64,000 bases of DNA from Eurosta solidaginis. Taxonomy: Eukaryota > Arthropoda > Insecta > Diptera > Tephritidae. The stretch is taken from NCBI RefSeq assembly GCF_040869045.1, contig NC_090322.1, forward strand, positions 182,713,477-182,777,476, given 5' to 3'. This document shows positions 10,182-20,334 of the stretch, in pieces; within the stretch, counting starts at the first letter, position 1, and every line of letters starts with the position of its first letter. Made by a program: the position numbers and the translations under genes. Below the pieces are notes generated by a model, which saw nothing but the letters and a program-made list of their open reading frames with translations, ran no database searches and had not been told where the DNA came from.

Positions 10182-10620
10182 AAGTGGCAATTAAGAAATG
10201 CTTTTGCTATTTTTCTGCGTTAGTCGCTTAATTAAGTTGGAAAAATCGCATTGCTATGTAAAACACAAATACTTTAAGTCAAACATACCTACATGCATAC
10301 TTACATGCACACAAACATGCTGTTCTCTTAGCACTAGCACACAAAATCCCCAATCATAGTATGTGTTAGTGCAACTTATATAAAGCTATTTGTCCACTAA
10401 GGTAAGGCACATTTTCGGTTGTCTGAGGCGTTAGCCAAAGTCCATAGCACGCGTCTATGGTATGCGCAGTTTAGGGACCTGCATTTACGCCTTGCGCTTC
10501 AAAGTTTGACCAAGCTGATTCACTCAACACTTATTAACGACGATAACGTTGAAGAACGATAGAGAGTGACGTCGCAATTTATGGAGGAAGAAAGCGTTGT
10601 ATGCGATTATTGAGACCCTG
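10182..10620. other. Spacer, nothing recognised
   Basis: Single-copy-looking AT-rich sequence with no domain or repeat. If the exon at 10056-10180 is real, this would be the start of its intron. Confidence 0.35.
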
Positions 10621-10622
10621 GA

Positions 10623-11470
10623 AGCGAGGAAGGTGTCGCGTCTGTGATCTCAGCGAGGGAGTGGTCTGCGAGCCCGGACAAAAATACATTGAGTCGAGAA
10701 TGGAATGAAACGAAAAAGATCAGTGCATCCTTTCCCTATACCGGGCAAAATTAAGCATCGCCCAGCGTTTGGGAGCCATAGTCGAGCCAAACGACCGCGA
10801 GAGCGAACATTTGGCATGGACCCGTCAGACATTGGTAATAGTTCTAGTATGCCAAGAAGAGGCATAGTAGTTGCTAAGATAGATAGGGATATAAAAGAGT
10901 TTTCAGTTTATTCGGAGATTCGAAAGCGAGTTAACGTTGCGACTTCGGCTGCCCCAGCGATACTGAAGGATGGGACGAAATTCCTGACTTTGGAGCTAGT
11001 AAATCGCAGTAATTCCTATGGACAGACGGCTACCAAAATATCTTCATCTGTAGTAAGAAATGTTCCATCGTCAAACTATGCGAGACGAACCAAAAAAATA
11101 TCTACCATCCTTCCATTCAGGGGGATGGTAGAGCGGGGCAAAGTTGACAAGGTGAAGTAGTCCTGCAAAGGCAAAGCACAAGCGCACTGTTTGAGGTGGT
11201 GTATAAAGCGGTAATATCCACGATACCAAAAGCCAGTGTTTGGATACCAAGTGTGATCAAGGCCGGCCTGAAATGAAATATACCGACATAGTGGTATGGC
11301 CTAGAACGCTCAATATGGTCATATTAAATCATTCCCGAGATGGCCGGGGTAGTATCTCAATGGTGCTTGGTACCAGAACATCGATAAAACTACCCAAAAC
11401 TTTCGAGAATTGTGCCTATCGCTACAAGGACAACAACACCAAGGAGGCTGAGAAGGAAGGTTTTACTTAA
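10623..11470 (+). pseudogene. Unidentified decayed ORFs, probably retroelement-derived
   Basis: Frames 10705-11160 (151 aa, basic, with MDPSDIGNSSSMPRRGIVVAKIDRDIK near the middle) and 11240-11470 (76 aa) are longer and more GC-rich than their surroundings and follow one another. I recognise no domain. The basic N-terminus and embedding among LINE and SINE debris suggest an ORF1 or gag remnant, but this is only inference. A host pseudogene is an alternative. Confidence 0.3.
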
Positions 11471-11639
11471 GAGCTTAGGAAAATGTTCTTATGAAGAGAC
11501 TTGCCACCAGCATGATAAGCTTGGGGCGTAGAACAAGACTACGGGAATCTTAAATTCACTGTATAATAGTAGTAAGGCTCTGAGGAGCAACTCTAACAAT
11601 GCAAAATGGCGCTCTAATGAAAAGAGAATATTAAACAAA

Positions 11640-11860
11640 CACCCCTAGCGGGTTGAAAGGCTTAGAATATTACGCGTTGGGTATGCCTGTCGTAAAAAGT
11701 GACAGTCCACAGGCCTAGAAGGTTCATATCAAATAAGATGATACGGCTAGCACCTTAATGGTGCTGATTTCTGAAACGTACGGGATCAATATCCAGCAAA
11801 AGACCATCATTATTGATAATACTCTCCATAACTTTGGGAAGTGTCTTTACACCTTCAAGA
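11640..11860 (+). mobile_element. SINE-like element (CAA-tailed family), plus-strand fragment
   Basis: It contains the family head CCCCTAGCGGGTTGAAAGG, GGTATGCCTGTCGTAAAAAG, then CTAGCACCTTAATGGTGCTG and AAAGACCATCATTATTGAT, in the order of the complete copy at 14005-14420 (which is on the minus strand). The centre is deleted and substitutions are many. Confidence 0.6.
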
Positions 11861-12950
11861 ATAAGACTAATGCCAATACCCCGATTTAAAGTAATAAAGC
11901 GCCTTGAAACTACGGACTATCGACTGAGCTGTTCAAAAATATAAAAAAAGTATCTGCCTAATACCGTATATAAGCTTCTATCAAGCTATGCAAGACGAAA
12001 GGCAACGCCGAAAAATTCATTTAGCCTTATCAGTGCACAAGTATTTGGCTGTGGTAAGCCTACATCGGCTCGATCCTCACGATAGGTCGATTACAAATAC
12101 ATGAAGTATTTCCATTATAGGAAAATCGGCACAACTTAAATAGGTGTTGCTATTTGCCGATCTTAAAGCAGCCTCTGTTAAGGTAAGGAGGGAGCAGGTG
12201 AAGGAAATCAGGTGGAAGATGAGTTGATCTCTGAGTCTCTGATATGAGACGGCCTGTATTGCTGTGTTGCTGCCATCAAACAAAAGGTTAAACTCGGAAA
12301 GGCTTTGTAAAATCAGGCTTTTATTAGTATTTAATGTAAGAAATTAAGTTAATCATATTTATTAATGTCTATGGATCATCAGAGCACGCAGTGCTGCCGC
12401 CGTATTCCTTTTTTCTTATAATCGCCTGCACTTTTTTTTGCTGGGATACTGCTGCGTAACCACAAACCCAGTTTACTCCAGTCTTCAAACCTGTCTCTCT
12501 CTCTGTTTCTCTCCCACTTCGTATTTTCTGCTACTATTTGTCTTATAGTCTATCTTGACTTGTGCTCCCCTTCACTGCTCCACTTAATTGATGTATTTTA
12601 GCGATAAGTTAAAATGTTGCAGTTGTTACAACAAGTAAATTAACAACAACAATACTTAACACACTAAACTGTGTACAAATAACATTCACTGATCGTTAGT
12701 GTGGCATTTGGCGCGAATAACTGCAATATTTGCACGTTCTAATCATAAATTTTGTGATACAATAATTAGCACCAATGGCAATGTAAATAAAAAATTAAGC
12801 ACGAAGCAAATATATGAACAGCAATTAAATTTGATGTATGAGCAAAAAAAAATAAGGAAAAGCAATTAAAATTAACTAATAAATGAATAAAAATCACGAT
12901 TAAAGTTTGTATGTGTGCAAGTTACTCATACGACACATATCCCGGATGTC
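11861..12950. other. Non-coding stretch, nothing recognised
   Basis: No domain, repeat or RNA signature. It includes a CTCTCTCTCTGTTTCTCTC tract (about 12494) and CAACAACAAC runs (about 12645). Confidence 0.4.
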
Positions 12951-12954
12951 TCAG

Positions 12955-13340
12955 CCTATAGTAAAGTCATCTGTCGGCAAACGAATATCATGCTCTACAA
13001 GTCACTTATCGTACTCGCCCGCTATATGGGGCCGAAGCATGGACCATGACAACATTAGATCAAGGGGTTATGGGACTGCTCGAGAGAAAAGCTCTTTGTA
13101 TGATTTATGAACCTCTACGCGTTGGCAACGTCGAATACTGTAGACGATTTAACGATGAGCTGTACGAGTTTTAGGCAGACATCAACATAGTCCAGCGAAT
13201 TGCAACACATCGGCTACACAAATGGAAGCAGAGGAAGAGGGTGCCCCCGCTCTGCTGAAGGTGTCACCAATTGGCGCCAGTTAACCCAGCGAAGAAGCGG
13301 CTGACGCGCCTCGTTGGACGGCCGTAATCGTCTAAGTAAC
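12955..13340 (+). pseudogene. LINE ORF2 C-terminal fragment
   Basis: Same family as 2716-4262. It has ATCATGCTCTACAAGTCACT, ATGGGGCCGAAGCATGGACC and CTCGAGAGAAAAGCTC, corresponding to IMLYKSL, YGAEAWTM and LERKAL, then EPLRVGNVEYCRRFNDELYE. Stops and frameshifts make it non-functional. It is truncated at both ends. Confidence 0.7.
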
Positions 13341-13860
13341 TTCAAAAATCAGGAATTTTAATTGTTATTACTTTTGAGTTGTAAAAAAAAATTCAAATTC
13401 TTATCGGGACTATAGCAGGGTAATTTCGAAACTATTTATTGATCTTTTCGGACTATTCCGGAACCATTTTCGTTTTGTACATACATATTCCTTTGTCTCG
13501 AAAACAGCTTAACCAATGTTGATGAGATGTTATATATAGCTAAGCCGCTTTCACAACAAAAATGGTTATAACAAGCAAATGACCCGAATTGTTCCCGAAT
13601 GATTCCGTTCTAATACTGATATAGCCGAGTAACGAAAAAAATCCCCTGGATGGCCGCAAAACAGTCCCGAATCGAAATGATCACAAATTAACCCGATAGC
13701 AATTCCGAGAGGATTTCACGATATTCCACAAATCACATTGAAACCAATCTTAAAAGCAATTCTGAATCCCCGCCCTAGAATAATTCTGCAATGGTCGTTC
13801 AGATCACGTGACAACCCTACTACACTTTTTTTTCTTGACATTATAATTTTTTAATATTGC
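13341..13860. other. Spacer, nothing recognised
   Basis: AT-rich with several TTCCCGAAT/CCCGAAC-type words (13590-13720) suggesting an old repeat, but no period could be fixed. Confidence 0.35.
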
Positions 13861-13861
13861 G

Positions 13862-13925
13862 TGCTAGGGGGCTTAAAATATACCCGCGGTAGGTATGCCT
13901 GTCGTAAAATATCGATTAAAATACC
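13862..13925 (+). mobile_element. SINE head fragment
   Basis: CTAGGGGGCTTAAAATATAC then GGTAGGTATGCCTGTCGTAAAA match the head of the SINE family whose full copy lies 80 bp downstream on the other strand. Only about 60 bp remain. Confidence 0.5.
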
Positions 13926-14004
13926 CAAATGATAATCCTCACACAAAGTTTCACGGTTCTATCTATCTGCATGAGGTTCATGTGAACAATAGGTTGTATG
14001 GGAT

Positions 14005-14420
14005 GTTGTTGTTGTTGTTGTAGCGATAAGGTTGCTCCCCGAAGGCTTTGGGGAGTGTTATCGATGTGATGGTCCTTTGCCGGATACAGATCCGGTACGC
14101 TCCGGTAACACAGCACCATTAAGGTGCTAGCCCGACCATCTCGGGAACGATATATGTGGCCACATTAAACCTTCAGGCCATCCCCTCCCTCCCCAACCCC
14201 AAGTTCCATGAGGAGTTTAGGGTCGCTAGAGCCTCGTCTGTTAGTGAAACAGGATTCGCCGTGGATAGGTGAGGTTGACAATTGGGTTTGGAGAAGCTAT
14301 ATATTGCGCTGGCAACCTGAAGGGTTGCGCTACACAGCCCCTTGAATCTGGTATTTTAGTCGCCTTTTACGACAGGCATACCTACCGCGTGTATATTCTG
14401 TCCCCATAACCCGCTGGGGT
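14005..14420 (-). mobile_element. Complete SINE-like element with 13-bp target duplication
   Basis: A 416-bp element on the minus strand. The head starts ACCCCAGCGGGTTATGGGG and the 3' end is TATCGCTACAACAACAAC (CAA repeats). Perfect 13-bp direct repeats GGTTGTATGGGAT flank it at 13992-14004 and 14421-14433, as expected for target-primed retrotransposition. No ORF. The tail CTACAACAACAAC matches the 3' end of the Jockey-like LINE in this window, so that LINE is the likely source of the machinery (inference). No clean tRNA head is visible. Fragments lie at 6021, 11640, 13862, 35023 and 39298. Confidence 0.85.
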
Positions 14421-14433
14421 GGTTGTATGGGAT

Positions 14434-14690
14434 ATTTATTTATGTTGTTGTATAAACGACTGACTTTGACGAGTTTTTTCAGAAATGACGAAAACCTTCT
14501 TATCTTATGGGAAGTAGACGCAGTATTGGTCCCATCCGTTTGGTTCCCAAAAATTATTAATCGAACATTAAAAACTTCCAGCTCAGAAATTTTCATCAAC
14601 ATACATATCTCAAAAATTTGCTCATCAGGTTGTCACCTTGATCATTAGATCAGGGCACAATAACAATACTATTAAAATACTATACTAAGG
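14434..14690. other. Spacer, nothing recognised
   Basis: Two short antiparallel frames overlap here (14330-14602 minus, 14427-14648 plus). Neither resembles a known protein and both run into the SINE. Confidence 0.4.
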
Positions 14691-14965
14691 AAAAAAAGTT
14701 TACTAGATGGGGCAGGGATCGAGATATTTAGAAATCTATGGAAAACACATACAGATAATTTGGAATATATGCGATCGACTTTTTAGTAACTTCTCATTGA
14801 GAAAAAAAATCGAATCCTTACATTTGGATCAGGGCACCGTGACAATGCAATGAAAGGGAAAAAAATTCCACTAGGTGGCGCACGGGTCGGGATAATTAGA
14901 AATTCATACGAGACTAGGAATTTTAGGGTTAGATTTTCAGAAGTAACTACCCGGGGAGTTAGAGA
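14690..14965 (+). repeat. Fragment of HINE-type internal repeat
   Basis: Two imperfect units containing TTTTTAGTAACTTCTCATTGAG, GACCGTGACAA-like and CTAGGTGGCGCACGGGTCGGGATAATTAGA match the tandem units of HINE C (29850-30850). No element ends are visible. Confidence 0.55.
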
Positions 14966-15865
14966 TTTGAAATTGGAAAACTGCTTAGAGCCCTATTTAT
15001 ATACACTATTTAGAATTTTCAAAAATCGGTCTTGAAAGGTCCCAAAATTGGTAACAAGGTTTACAAATAAGTTAAAATGAATTGAAAAAAAAAATTAAAA
15101 AAAAACTAAAATATTTTTGAAGATTCATAAGCTGAGATTCTCTGTAACCTTATTTAGTTTAAAGCTAAAAAATATCAAATTTCATACAAAAATTATACAC
15201 GCTGTCCTTTTTGTTTTGTTTGTTTCTTTCTGCAGCAATCCCAAGTGTGTTTGTGTGTTGCCTTTTGTTTGCTCAGCAATTTGCAACTTGCAACATTATA
15301 CTCTACATCGTTATCTTGCTTAATTTTTTGTTGTTTTTGCAAATTGTCAGTTCAATGTGTGCTCATGTGTGTCGGCGCAGGCCCTTCTCTTTCACATCCT
15401 TCTTTTTCTTAGTTCGCATGTCTTTAATGGCATAAATGAACACACACAAAGCGGCTGTTGGACCCTATTAAGTTAATTAAAGTTGATCGCAAATAAATAT
15501 TTGTTTGGTCTTGATTTTACTTTTGCCGGCACTTTTAAATATTTATTTTTTTGTATAGTATTTTCTTGTTTCTTTTTGCTCACTTTCATGAACTCTTCCT
15601 TGTTTGCTGGCCTCGTTTTATTTCGTGCGCCTAATTCTGGCACTTTTTGTTGCTTTGAGTTTGGATAAAAAAATTCTCAATGCATTGCAAAACTCGTCTG
15701 CAATCTCGTAGTTTTTTTTTTGTTAATTTCTCCCTTCAACTGGTCATCGTTATTTCTTTGTATTACATATTATTTTTCAGCATCATTCTATTTGTTTCCA
15801 CACGATCACTTTGTTTTGCTTCGCTGCCTTCGGTTAATTTCACTTAAAGTAAAAATAAAACATGT
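14966..15865. other. AT-rich, T-rich non-coding DNA
   Basis: Sequence with TTTGTTTTGTTTGTTTC-type runs and GTGTGTTTGTGTG words. The overlapping small frames at 15117-15932 are hydrophobic by T-richness only. No repeat element was recognised. It looks like ordinary fly intronic or intergenic DNA. Confidence 0.45.
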
Positions 15866-16902
15866 AAGGGTGTCTAAGTTGGCGTGTAAACGAACATTAT
15901 ATACTCAGCGTGAGTTTCAATTGTACAGTTAATTTCATATAGAAAAGTAATCTAATCCTATATAAAAGCGGGCGTGGTCCTAAACCGATCCCGCCCATTT
16001 TTCTAGAAATATTTCCTGCTATGTATAAAGTAAATATGTGTACCCAATTTTATTACGATCCGTTAATTTTTCTTTGAGTTATGGCTCCCGAAACATAGAA
16101 CATTGCTTAGTCATAAAAGAAGCGGTGCCACGTCTATTTTCAAAAATTTAAATTTCTTCCTATTTCTTGTTATAATTCCACTTGGGAAAAGAAATACCAT
16201 TGATATAAAGCCCCTTTTTGCAAATATATAGCTTGTTGCATTTGTCCCCAACTCTTTTAAAAATCTTTTATATAAAAGTGGGCGTGGTCCTTCACCGACT
16301 TCGTTAATTTTTCTTCGAAGCATTCCTTTTAGTAAAGGCAACCTCTCTGCCAAATTTTGTTATGATAGGTTTAACGGTTTTTGATTTATGATTAATAATA
16401 TTTGTAAAGTTGATTTTGTTACCAGTGGGCGGTGCCACCCATTTTTAAAAATTTCTTAAACTTTTTATCAAGAGTCTCAATATCAGTCCACACATCAAAT
16501 TTCAAAATTATGGGTGTATTTTTTAATAAATAAGCAGTTTTTTTTGTTTTTCATAATCTTTATATATAAAAATCACGTGTCACATTGTTTGTCCGCGATG
16601 GACTCCTAAATTAATGAACCGATTTTGAATTTTGTTTGCACCCCGTGTGTAGTTTGATCTAACTTGAAATATAGGATAGGTTATATCTCATTTTATAGTC
16701 TCAATATTATTTTATTGCAGATTTATTTTATATGTTTATACGTAATAATAAAATGTTACGTATACGCACCGGCACTCAAAAATTTTAGGTGATGCGGATA
16801 TACTTCCGTGTAATTGGTTGGTGTTTCATTAAACAACGTGCTTATCAATAAAAAATATTATAGCGAATTATATCAAATATAGCACATCACCAGGCCCGAC
16901 GA

Positions 16903-16946
16903 GAGGGGGCGGGGGCATGGGGGGGGGATTACCCGGGGGTTTCTGA
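16903..16946 (+). other. G-run cluster with quadruplex potential
   Basis: GAGAGGGGGCGGGGGC, ATGGGGGGGGG and CCCGGGGG give at least four runs of four or more G within about 45 bases, in otherwise AT-rich DNA. This meets the usual G-quadruplex pattern. It lies inside the Helitron, near 16.9 kb. Confidence 0.7.
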
Positions 16947-17635
16947 GGGGTCCCACGATTTAGAAGTACTAAGACATTTTTTTAATTCAGGAGAGTCTTT
17001 AGTTGTTCCATGTGCAATTTTTAAGCCGAATTTCAAAAGCAACGTACATCTGCATTTCGTTTTAATATTATAGTGAAGTGTGAAAAATAAAAATCTATAT
17101 ATATAAAAGGAAAGGCTAAAATGTGTGTTAGTTGGTCGCCGGTGTTTGAAGAGATGCATCGGCCAATTTTGTTCAAACGTTGACCCGGGACCCGGCCATA
17201 ACCGTTTAGACGGTTAAGCGCCAATTAAGTACGTAAGTAAGTGGACCTGGGTACCCCTCGAATGTGTTTATATAATATAGATATCAAATGAAAGCTGTTG
17301 ATGAGTGCTTTAGTACAGAGTAATATATTATATCGCTTGGTGACTAGGGTCTCAAGATATAGGCCAAAACGTGGACCGAATACACCTAGAATGTGTGAGT
17401 AATATGAAGAAAGCTGTTGCTGAGAGCTCTAAAGTAATTTTCATTGTGATATTCGATTTAGTCGCGCATTAACCTGACAAAACTGATAAATATGCATGCG
17501 AAGCTGAAATAGAGACATGAAATAATAATACCCACATACCTATTTACATACGTCCTATTCGATTTGCCTGAAATTTGGTATATCAATTTGCCTATATTAG
17601 TATTTACGATATTCTTTTCCTGGAAGTAGACCAGA

Positions 17636-17706
17636 GACGGACTGGGACTGGGATTAGGACTAGAACTGGGACTGAGACTCGGAGTGGGACTGGGACTGGG
17701 ACTGGA
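17636..17706. repeat. GGGACT hexanucleotide repeat
   Basis: About eleven to twelve imperfect copies of GGGACT/GGAACT/GAGACT in the Helitron 3' half. Confidence 0.85.
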
Positions 17707-17734
17707 ATAAAATACATACCACCCTCTGGGACAG

Positions 17735-17915
17735 GCAATAAGGGATGAAGAAGAATGAGAAGAACATGGGAGAAGAGAAAAGAGAGAAGGAGACTTAGAA
17801 AGAAATAGAATGAGACGAATAATAAGATAGATTAAGCGAAAAAGACGGAGGTAGGAGTGAATAAAAGGATGAGGAAAAAGTGAAGAGGGGTGGGGGGAGG
17901 GCAGAGTTAGACGGA
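17735..17915 (+). repeat. Purine-rich tract
   Basis: About 180 bases that are mostly A and G (GAAGAAGAATGAGAAGAAC, AGAAAAGAGAGAAGGAGAC, GGGGTGGGGGGAGGG). Similar polypyrimidine DNA on the other strand is at 46325-46545. Confidence 0.75.
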
Positions 17916-18091
17916 AAAAGCTAATTAAGATGTATGCCAAATTTACGGCAGAACAACGTCTAGCGGGTCTGCTAGTGTTGTATATAAAAAGAAGTTGGCG
18001 TGGTTATCATCCGCTCATTTTAAATAGCGATTTGGCTCATTTTAAATAGATGAGTGCAAGGGAACCCATATACCAAATTTCAATAAGATAT

Positions 18092-18587
18092 TGTGACGAA
18101 TATTAGCGTCACTATGCTGTTAGTAAATAACCATCAAAAACAAAAACATGAAGCAGCCACTCCTACGTACATGTACACATTAAAGCTAGCAACACTTATG
18201 TAGAAGGCGACGAAGAGCTATCTCACACACACAGATGTGGTCACACGCATTGGCTATAAACTACAAATATGCATGTACTCATATAACTAATTACCACGCA
18301 GGAGATACAAGAGTTCTAGAAGGTGAAACGTCTAGACCTTTGGAGATATATGCGAACGAAGCAACGGAGAGTATGAAAGCAGCGCAAGCTGAACAATCAG
18401 TAATCAATTTGATTTAAACACGCTATCAGTGGCGAAGTGAAGTATAATTGTGAAGTGCTACTCCCAAAGTTATCTAAGTAAAGACCGGTTTGCAATACTG
18501 AATATTGGAGTGATTTATTCAACAGTTAAGCGATTCGAACGTTAGCAGGAGGTTTCAAATAAGCGGAATTTCTCAAAATTCGTTACA
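18092..18587 (+). mobile_element. Solo LTR of an LTR retrotransposon, 4-bp target duplication
   Basis: It begins TGTGACGAATATTAGCGTCA and ends AAAATTCGTTACA, with near-inverted termini. ATAT direct repeats flank it (18088-18091, 18588-18591). It contains AATATTGGAGTGATTTATTC and CGATTCGAACGTTAGCAGG, shared with related LTRs at 25570-25885, 42493-42835 (minus) and the interrupted LTR at 46582-54226. No internal domain remains, so it arose by LTR-LTR recombination. A 4-bp duplication fits Ty3/gypsy or similar elements. The family is not identified. Confidence 0.85.
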
Positions 18588-18775
18588 ATATTTACTCAAG
18601 TTATCGTATGCACAGATAGACCGACGGAGGGACGGACGTGGCTAAATCAATTCCTTTTTTCATCCTGAACATTTTGATGTATGGAAGTCTATATTTATCT
18701 TAGTTAGTTTATGCCGTTACGATCAACCGTTATGTTACCAAATCTGTGTGCAAAGCACGCTGAGTATAACAATAA

Positions 18776-19640
18776 AAATTTTATAACGTGGCGTTCCAAA
18801 AAATCCCAATCATCCAATTTACTATGAAAGTCATTCTTCGAATGAGCATTTTAAACATAATTAACGTAGACGCATTGTTCTCCCTTCTAACTTTGTCTTG
18901 CATTGTTTTACTTTTTAGATTTTCGTTTATTTGTGTTAATGGCCGTTTTTCCACAGCTTGTTTTTACATCACCACTCCGGTGCCTAATTACTCATAGATG
19001 TTTGAAGCTTAACAAGAATGCGTTCTTTACTTTGCACGTGAATGTGCTTACTCGTGATTATTACATGTCAATGTAGTAGTACAAATGCGTGGATGTCATT
19101 TTCTGGAATTTTAATGATCACCACTTTTGGCCATTAGGTGTCGCGTGTTTGGAGGTCAGTTTATAGTTGACAGTTTTCTTGCTATTATATCTAAGATATT
19201 GCGCTAATTATTTCCACAACAGTTTGCCGTCATAATCGCAGCCTTGGGATCCAAAGGTTAAGCCTATTATAGCTTCATCGTCATGGAACTAGCGGTGGAA
19301 GGTAGGATGATCTAGAAGGTTCAACGAGGTTCAATCTTTTCAGAGATGCTCCATCTATTACCATAATGGGGCTAGGTATCGCAGCGTACCGGATCGATGA
19401 CACGTCCCAAAACCTTCTGGAAGTTTCTTTATCGCTGCAAGAAAATGGAGAAAAAAGTGAGAACTTTTCCATCCTTAACATTTGCAAAGTAAAATGTCCG
19501 CTCTATACTTTGGCAGGATTTCGCATATTCATTCTCAGTTTAACATTAACCAACCAGATGACTTGCGGAATTCACAAGATAGAGCAACGAGCACGACATT
19601 GCTTTCACTCGTCGGATTGCTCTTGCTTACCTAGTCTTTT
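18776..19640. other. Spacer, nothing firmly recognised
   Basis: Single-copy-looking sequence. 19370-19440 (GCAGCGTACCGGATCGATGACACG...TTTATCGCTGCAAGAA) loosely resembles the 3' part of the CAA-tailed SINE family but is too decayed to call. Confidence 0.35.
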
Positions 19641-19644
19641 ATAA

Positions 19645-19858
19645 ATTTACGCCGCGTCAATCGATGGTGCTTGCTAAATCACTGTCGACGGGCGACCCCG
19701 CTTAGAAGAACTTTTTTCCTTTAAAAAAAAAAAAGAAAAAACTTGTTTCTAAACTTTTGATGTTGTTTTGCCGGGGGCTTGGACTCAGGGCCTTCCGTGT
19801 GGTAGGCGGCGCACGTTAAATCCACACCACGCCTTCCACCAATTATTATATTAGAGCT
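19645..19858 (-). mobile_element. tRNA-derived SINE-like element
   Basis: Read on the minus strand from about 19858: GGCGTGGTGTGGATTTAACG, an anticodon-arm-like GCCGCCTACCACACGGAAGG, then a T-arm-like CCTGAGTCCAAGCCCCCGGC, i.e. a decayed tRNA with box B-like GAGTCCAAGCC. A/T-rich sequence and then AAGCGGGGTCGCCCGTCGAC follow. A related fragment of the same family body may be at 46195-46310. It is not a functional tRNA: the arms do not pair cleanly. Confidence 0.5.
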
Positions 19859-19869
19859 CAAAAATATAC

Positions 19870-20330
19870 CTTCTTTTAGCTTATCGATATATATACACCG
19901 TCAGCACAAATGCACACAGATCCGTCAAAAGGTGCGTCCATTTCAAGCGTTTCACTTGTTCAGTTCGCCTTTTCCTTCTTCATTCACGCCGATATTAGTC
20001 TTGCAGTGGCGATAATATGTAAAAAGTGAGTATCAGAGTCCGGAATGCGGATTAATCAGTGTCACCAAATGAACAACAACCAAATGGTCGACGTGCCATG
20101 AAACTAACGTTCCTGCACCGCACAGCACCCGATTACTTGCACCCAAGCTTAAACGTTTTCTCGCTAACTCATCATAAATTGCTGGTTGAAAGAATTTGAT
20201 ATCAAATAAATAAGGTGGTACAGATTTATTTGAAATCGAAAATTATATACCTAGTTGCGTGGCTTATTACACATCTTGTTTTCCGGAAGCAAAATATGAG
20301 TGAGTCTGAATATTGGGTTCAGCTAAAACC
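19870..20330. other. Spacer, nothing recognised
   Basis: No repeat unit or ORF. The satellite begins just after it. Confidence 0.4.
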
Positions 20331-20334
20331 TTTT

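Larger units (their letters stand above)
16557..17975 (+). mobile_element. Helitron-type non-autonomous element (possibly two merged)
   Basis: It starts TC (TCTTTATATATAAAAATCAC) after an A, ends ACGTCTAGCGGGTCTGCTAG and is followed by T, as expected for Helitrons (5' TC, 3' CTRR, A|T target, no duplication). A second 5' terminus of another Helitron type, TCTATATATATAAAAGG, is at 17092, so the unit is either a Helitron inserted next to a truncated one or a hybrid. The GGGACT hexamer repeat and a purine-rich tract lie in the 3' half. No Rep/helicase coding is seen. The 160-aa minus frame 17458-17940 is low-complexity sequence. Confidence 0.7.
15868..18775 (-). mobile_element. INE-1/Helentron-like element, copy B (HINE B), with two insertions
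   Basis: The low-coordinate end has CATGTAAGGGTGTCTAAG and a decayed hairpin (GGCGTGTAAACG), then ACATTATATACTCAGCGTGAG. The high-coordinate end reads GTGCAAAGCACGCTGAGTATAA (18750-18775). Between are GGGCGTGGTCC blocks and a GACCGACGGAGGGACGGACG microsatellite (about 18620). The stem-loop end is taken as 3', giving minus orientation. A Helitron (16557-17975) and a solo LTR (18092-18587) are inserted, so HINE B is older than both. Confidence 0.6.

Noticed and set aside
17458..17940. 160-aa minus-strand frame rich in Ser/Pro
   Set aside because: It is the translation of the GGGACT repeat and purine tract of a Helitron. Low complexity and no domain.
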